From Vulcanisaeta moutnovskia 768-28 (lineage in GTDB: Archaea; Thermoproteota; Thermoprotei; Thermoproteales; Thermocladiaceae): a DNA stretch of 64,000 bases. The notes beneath the pieces were generated by a model. The model saw only the letters and a program-made list of their open reading frames with translations, did not search any database and was not told the origin of the DNA. Below are positions 60,961 to 64,000 of the stretch, piece after piece. The DNA is taken from assembly GCF_000190315.1 (NCBI RefSeq), contig NC_015151.1:1736001-1800000 (forward strand), in the 5' to 3' direction. The translations under genes and the position numbers were made by a program. How positions within the stretch are numbered: the first letter of the stretch is position 1; each line of letters starts with the position of its first letter.

Positions 60961-62376
60961 TCATTCTTGGAAATCCTCAGGTTGGGGATTTAGGTTGATG
61001 TTGAAGGCCATACCGAATCTTCTCTTGGTCTGTATTCTTAACTTACTCACCGCAGTCATTGCATACTCGAGAAATTGATCCTCACCAAAATTGGCATATT
61101 CATGGGCAAGCCAGAGTAATTTATTATAATGAATGGGGTCCTTGTACATGCTCATAAGTAGTCCTAGGTGATTACTAATATCAATTTTATCATAGAATAG
61201 TTTCCAGGGAACTCCTTGATTAAACATTGGCCAGTCATAGTAAGGTATTTCCACTGATATTGGAGTATCACTTTCATTAAATTTTATGTATAGCATGATT
61301 ATTCTTGGAAAATTAATTAATACCTTCCTAACTTTATTTAGTTCTTCATCAATATTTAGATTATCATAGTCATCAACGGTTCTTAATCCAGCACTGTCTT
61401 CAATTCTATCCTTAATGAATTTTAATAGGTTATCTATTTGTGTTAATGATTTATGGTTTAGATACGCGTCCATTGCGCCTATTAGTAGTTTCCTGGTCAT
61501 ACCTGCCCTAATGCCCCGCATTCTAACTAACTCCTCTAGAAGCATAATATCAGATATTGATTGACTCAGTGCCATTCTAATGCCAATTCTAATTAAGTCT
61601 CTGTGTGTTCCATTGTAATTCTTTGCCAATGAGATTAGCTTATTTCTATAATTCCTGATCCAAACAATACTATACCAATCAATACCCCTATTGAGTATAT
61701 CAAGGAGTTCCTTACTGACATTAACAAAGGGCACGTCACTGAGTATTAACTCCTTAAGTGCCTTAAATAGTATGTAGTCCTTAAATATCTTTAACTTAGA
61801 ATCCTTAGCCACAAAGATTACATTAACTCCTAACTCCCTAGCTCTCTCAAGAACATTATATAGGCTTTCCAATGCCCTTATAACCTCAGGAATGTAATAA
61901 AGATCTAAGAAACCCTTCGTTAATATTAACTCGTGGATTAACGCTGTAATCTTAGCATATAAACTACCATCTAACAGCAGGAAGTCATATTTACCTCTCT
62001 CAATGGTCCTCAGTGCAACCTCGCTCTCTATATACGACAATAATACCCACTTAATAACGGGTGTAAATACGGGTATCCAATCAACAATCACATCCTTAAT
62101 TGGTTGCTCACCAATATTATTAACTGCAATAGCCCTAGCGATTATTATGGCACTTCCATCCCTAAGTTCAAGTTCCCTAACGCCTCCATCAATAGCCACT
62201 GCCTTATTATTATCATGCCTAGAGAAGGTGGGGAGTGATTTCCATAAATCCCTAATATCGCTGGCATCAATAATTTTACTTAATACACCATGCATTGTAT
62301 TAATTCTTCTTAGACTGTGGTTCTCATTCAATTCCATTAATCGTTTATAATAAATGTCATAAAATATGTCGGCCAC
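60961..62376 (-). CDS. nurA: NurA nuclease
   Basis: The 471-residue protein has the NurA domain: AVAIDGGVRELELRDG (first catalytic Asp, near residue 60), FLLLDGSLYAKITAL (second Asp) and a GVNVIFVAKDSKLKI segment. A long helical middle with RAGMTRKLLIGAMDAYL makes it longer than many NurA proteins. NurA works with HerA in DNA-end resection; herA is at 33453, not adjacent. Confidence 0.85.
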   Translation of the reverse strand: MADIFYDIYYKRLMELNENHSLRRINTMHGVLSKIIDASDIRDLWKSLPTFSRHDNNKAVAIDGGVRELELRDGSAIIIARAIAVNNIGEQPIKDVIVDWIPVFTPVIKWVLLSYIESEVALRTIERGKYDFLLLDGSLYAKITALIHELILTKGFLDLYYIPEVIRALESLYNVLERARELGVNVIFVAKDSKLKIFKDYILFKALKELILSDVPFVNVSKELLDILNRGIDWYSIVWIRNYRNKLISLAKNYNGTHRDLIRIGIRMALSQSISDIMLLEELVRMRGIRAGMTRKLLIGAMDAYLNHKSLTQIDNLLKFIKDRIEDSAGLRTVDDYDNLNIDEELNKVRKVLINFPRIIMLYIKFNESDTPISVEIPYYDWPMFNQGVPWKLFYDKIDISNHLGLLMSMYKDPIHYNKLLWLAHEYANFGEDQFLEYAMTAVSKLRIQTKRRFGMAFNINLNPQPEDFQE

Positions 62377-62505
62377 TAAATCATTAATGGTTTAACGTTA
62401 TAATAGTTTTTGCTTATGTACATACTACTGGGTACAGTGTAAGTTTTAATGCCGTGTAGGTAAACATTTATTAATAGGTTGGCGTGAAATCCTCGGTAAT
62501 GTATT

Positions 62506-63258
62506 ATGAATTTAAGGTACGTATTAATAACAGCGATAGTGGTAGTGGTAATAGTAGTCCTGATTTTAGTCTTTGTCCCGCATATAATTTATAAACCAAC
62601 AGGTCCTAGCTTTAACGAATTATTTGCTTATACCAATAATAATACATACACAGCTAATTATAATTATTATGTTTATTCAAATATAGCTGGGCAGGTAAGT
62701 ACTGAAGAATACCTCTTCTTATATAGCCAGAGAGGACCTATGGATAGGTACATAGTTGTTACGACCACGAGCTCTCCTCAAATGAGCCTTTACATAGTAA
62801 CTACGCAATTAAGTAATGGAACGATGGTGCAGTGTGTAGCCGAACCCATGTACGCTGGTTGTTTTCCTGCAAATCAGACATTCAATTTAGTATACCTAGC
62901 ACTCCCCATAGTTAATTCATCATCATTCACATTAATTGGTACCCAGAAAATACTTGGGTATAGTGCATATTGTTATGCTTCAAGGAATGTCACAACACTG
63001 GGAAGTGTAATGCCCAGTGCCGTCCAGGCGGGACTTGGTTCAGTCCCTGTAAATGTTACAAGTGAGATATGCATGACGCAGGATGGAGTACCACTTCTAA
63101 TAAAGCTGAGTGTATTCACAACACTAAGTGTTAGTGGTTATTCAGCACCATTAAACCTTACGCAAACATTACAGGTGACTAGTATTCAGGATGGGGTTTA
63201 CCTAAGTAATAATGCAACAACACTACTCAACTCACTGGGTATTAATGCCACAGGGTGA
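62506..63258 (+). CDS. membrane-anchored extracellular protein, unknown
   Basis: 250 residues with one N-terminal transmembrane anchor (YVLITAIVVVVIVVLILVFVPHII) and an extracellular part rich in Asn, Thr, Ser and Tyr with several N-glycosylation sequons. It has four cysteines, probably in disulfides. A TATA box (CATTTATTAATAG, 62467-62479) is upstream of ATG 62506. No family recognised. Confidence 0.68.
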   Translation: MNLRYVLITAIVVVVIVVLILVFVPHIIYKPTGPSFNELFAYTNNNTYTANYNYYVYSNIAGQVSTEEYLFLYSQRGPMDRYIVVTTTSSPQMSLYIVTTQLSNGTMVQCVAEPMYAGCFPANQTFNLVYLALPIVNSSSFTLIGTQKILGYSAYCYASRNVTTLGSVMPSAVQAGLGSVPVNVTSEICMTQDGVPLLIKLSVFTTLSVSGYSAPLNLTQTLQVTSIQDGVYLSNNATTLLNSLGINATG

Positions 63259-63280
63259 AGGATTTAATGGCAATCGCGAT

Positions 63281-63293
63281 TCCCTTAAAAATA
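63281..63293 (+). promoter_or_regulatory. TATA box of the thioredoxin-fold gene
   Basis: TCCCTTAAAAATA at 63281-63293 is about 26 bases before GTG 63316, so that GTG is a leaderless start. Confidence 0.55.
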
Positions 63294-63315
63294 AGTTGCT
63301 ATTAACCGCGATGCC

Positions 63316-64000
63316 GTGAACAAAACAAACATAGAGATCTTCATACACCCAACCTGCTCAACATGCCATACATTAATTAGATTACTGAAGCAGTGGAATT
63401 ACCTAGATATTGTTAAGATAATAGATACCTCTAGGGATCCGTACACTGCAATGGAGAGAGGAGTTAGATCGGTACCGAGTATTTTCATTAATGGCGAGTT
63501 AGTATTTGCAGGGATAGTCGACTTCAAGAGACTTAAGGCAATGCTCGATGGCGAGTACTCAAGCAGTGTGTTCGAGGGTGACTTAAGGGAACTTGAGGAG
63601 AGATTTTTCAGGGGTGTTCTCGATAGCGTGGCTACAGCACTTTGGCTTTATGTTAATGAGGATTGTAATGCCCTCCTTAAAGATAGGGAATTCACAATGG
63701 CGATAACCAACATATCCATATACAGTAACCGCGAGGAGTTGTATGATGAATTACGTAGGTACTTAAGTGACGTTAATACATGTAGGGAAGCCATAAGGAG
63801 TAGAGAGGAGAGGTTCTTTGCCGTAATCACCAAGAATTTCACGAGAGAGATTTACTGGCTATATAATAGGTTTCTTAGTTGGAATGATATCTCTAAGTTA
63901 TATAATAAAGAGGTTATTGCTCACTGGATGATTGTACGTAGTGCCCTTGGTAGGGTTGGCCTTAGGGTGTACCCAATTAGTAATGAGAAATTTAAGGAAA
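63316..64000 (+). CDS. thioredoxin-fold protein with C-terminal extension, partial
   Basis: The frame starts at GTG 63316 and is still open at the window end (228 codons visible). Residues 1-75 form a thioredoxin/glutaredoxin-like domain with HPTCSTCHTLIRLL (CxxC) and a cis-proline at SVPSIFINGELVFAG. The following region is helical with single cysteines, and is of unknown fold. It would act in thiol-disulfide exchange. The C-terminus is outside the window. Confidence 0.75.
   Translation, partial: MNKTNIEIFIHPTCSTCHTLIRLLKQWNYLDIVKIIDTSRDPYTAMERGVRSVPSIFINGELVFAGIVDFKRLKAMLDGEYSSSVFEGDLRELEERFFRGVLDSVATALWLYVNEDCNALLKDREFTMAITNISIYSNREELYDELRRYLSDVNTCREAIRSREERFFAVITKNFTREIYWLYNRFLSWNDISKLYNKEVIAHWMIVRSALGRVGLRVYPISNEKFKE

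Noticed and set aside
1-64000. tRNA genes and CRISPR arrays
   Set aside because: No tRNA T-arm with matching stems and no regularly spaced repeats were seen; the Cas4-like gene is not accompanied by repeats.

Overview
The window looks like chromosome of a hyperthermophilic crenarchaeon of the order Thermoproteales, most likely in the Vulcanisaeta/Caldivirga part of the family. This is inferred from archaeal-type ribosomal proteins, KEOPS Pcc1, prefoldin beta, TmcA, NreA, HerA/NurA, archaeal DnaG, a family B DNA polymerase, moderately low GC, and TATA-box promoters placed about 26 bases upstream of start codons, so that most first genes of operons appear leaderless. No 16S gene or tRNA is present to fix the genus. 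Genes are tightly packed and no gap exceeds about 250 bases.

Layout. 1-6144: ribosomal protein genes (S5 end, L30, L15, secY, then a SPOUT methyltransferase with L3, L4, L23) plus a 44-codon unknown gene. 6264-8272: a C/D box guide RNA, a basic-tailed unknown protein, a protein disulfide oxidoreductase and an ITPase. 8258-14069: a surface protein, a zinc ribbon, an Lhr helicase, a GlmU-like beta-helix protein and a CYTH protein. 14115-20581: an amino-acid permease behind a 10-bp inverted-repeat operator, a tungstate/molybdate ABC transporter and malic enzyme. 20833-28314: Lrp regulator, family B polymerase, DnaG, methionine aminopeptidase, cis-prenyltransferase, UDP-sulfoquinovose synthase-like enzyme. 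28344-37217: an IS605-like hairpin, ThrRS, two C/D guide RNAs, NreA, heme O synthase, HerA, a short TGT/DpdA-like enzyme, a DUF2848 protein. 37324-40680: L37Ae-Brix-Pcc1-prefoldin-DUF3194-DHH informational cluster.

42168-46677 is the most unusual region. A pilus/secretion-type ATPase is followed by a small helical protein and a three-helix membrane protein. These run head-on into a four-gene operon of small unknown proteins. Five of the six accessory proteins appear to share one module: a strand near a Lys-Pro or similar turn, a long amphipathic helix, then a beta hairpin typified by Ile-Asp-x-Ile-Pro. No TadC-like platform protein, prepilin or prepilin peptidase is present. I regard this as the best candidate for an undescribed system.

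46755-64000: a small RHH-like protein, TmcA, a pyrimidine-dimer-glycosylase-like protein, an isolated complex-I antiporter pair (NuoM/NuoL types) with a 32-codon leaderless gene coupled to it, a LutB-like Fe-S protein, an AIR-synthase-like protein, threonine dehydratase with RidA, a solo Cas4-like nuclease, MoeA, NurA, surface proteins and the start of a thioredoxin-fold protein cut by the window edge. No tRNA, CRISPR array or intact insertion sequence was found.
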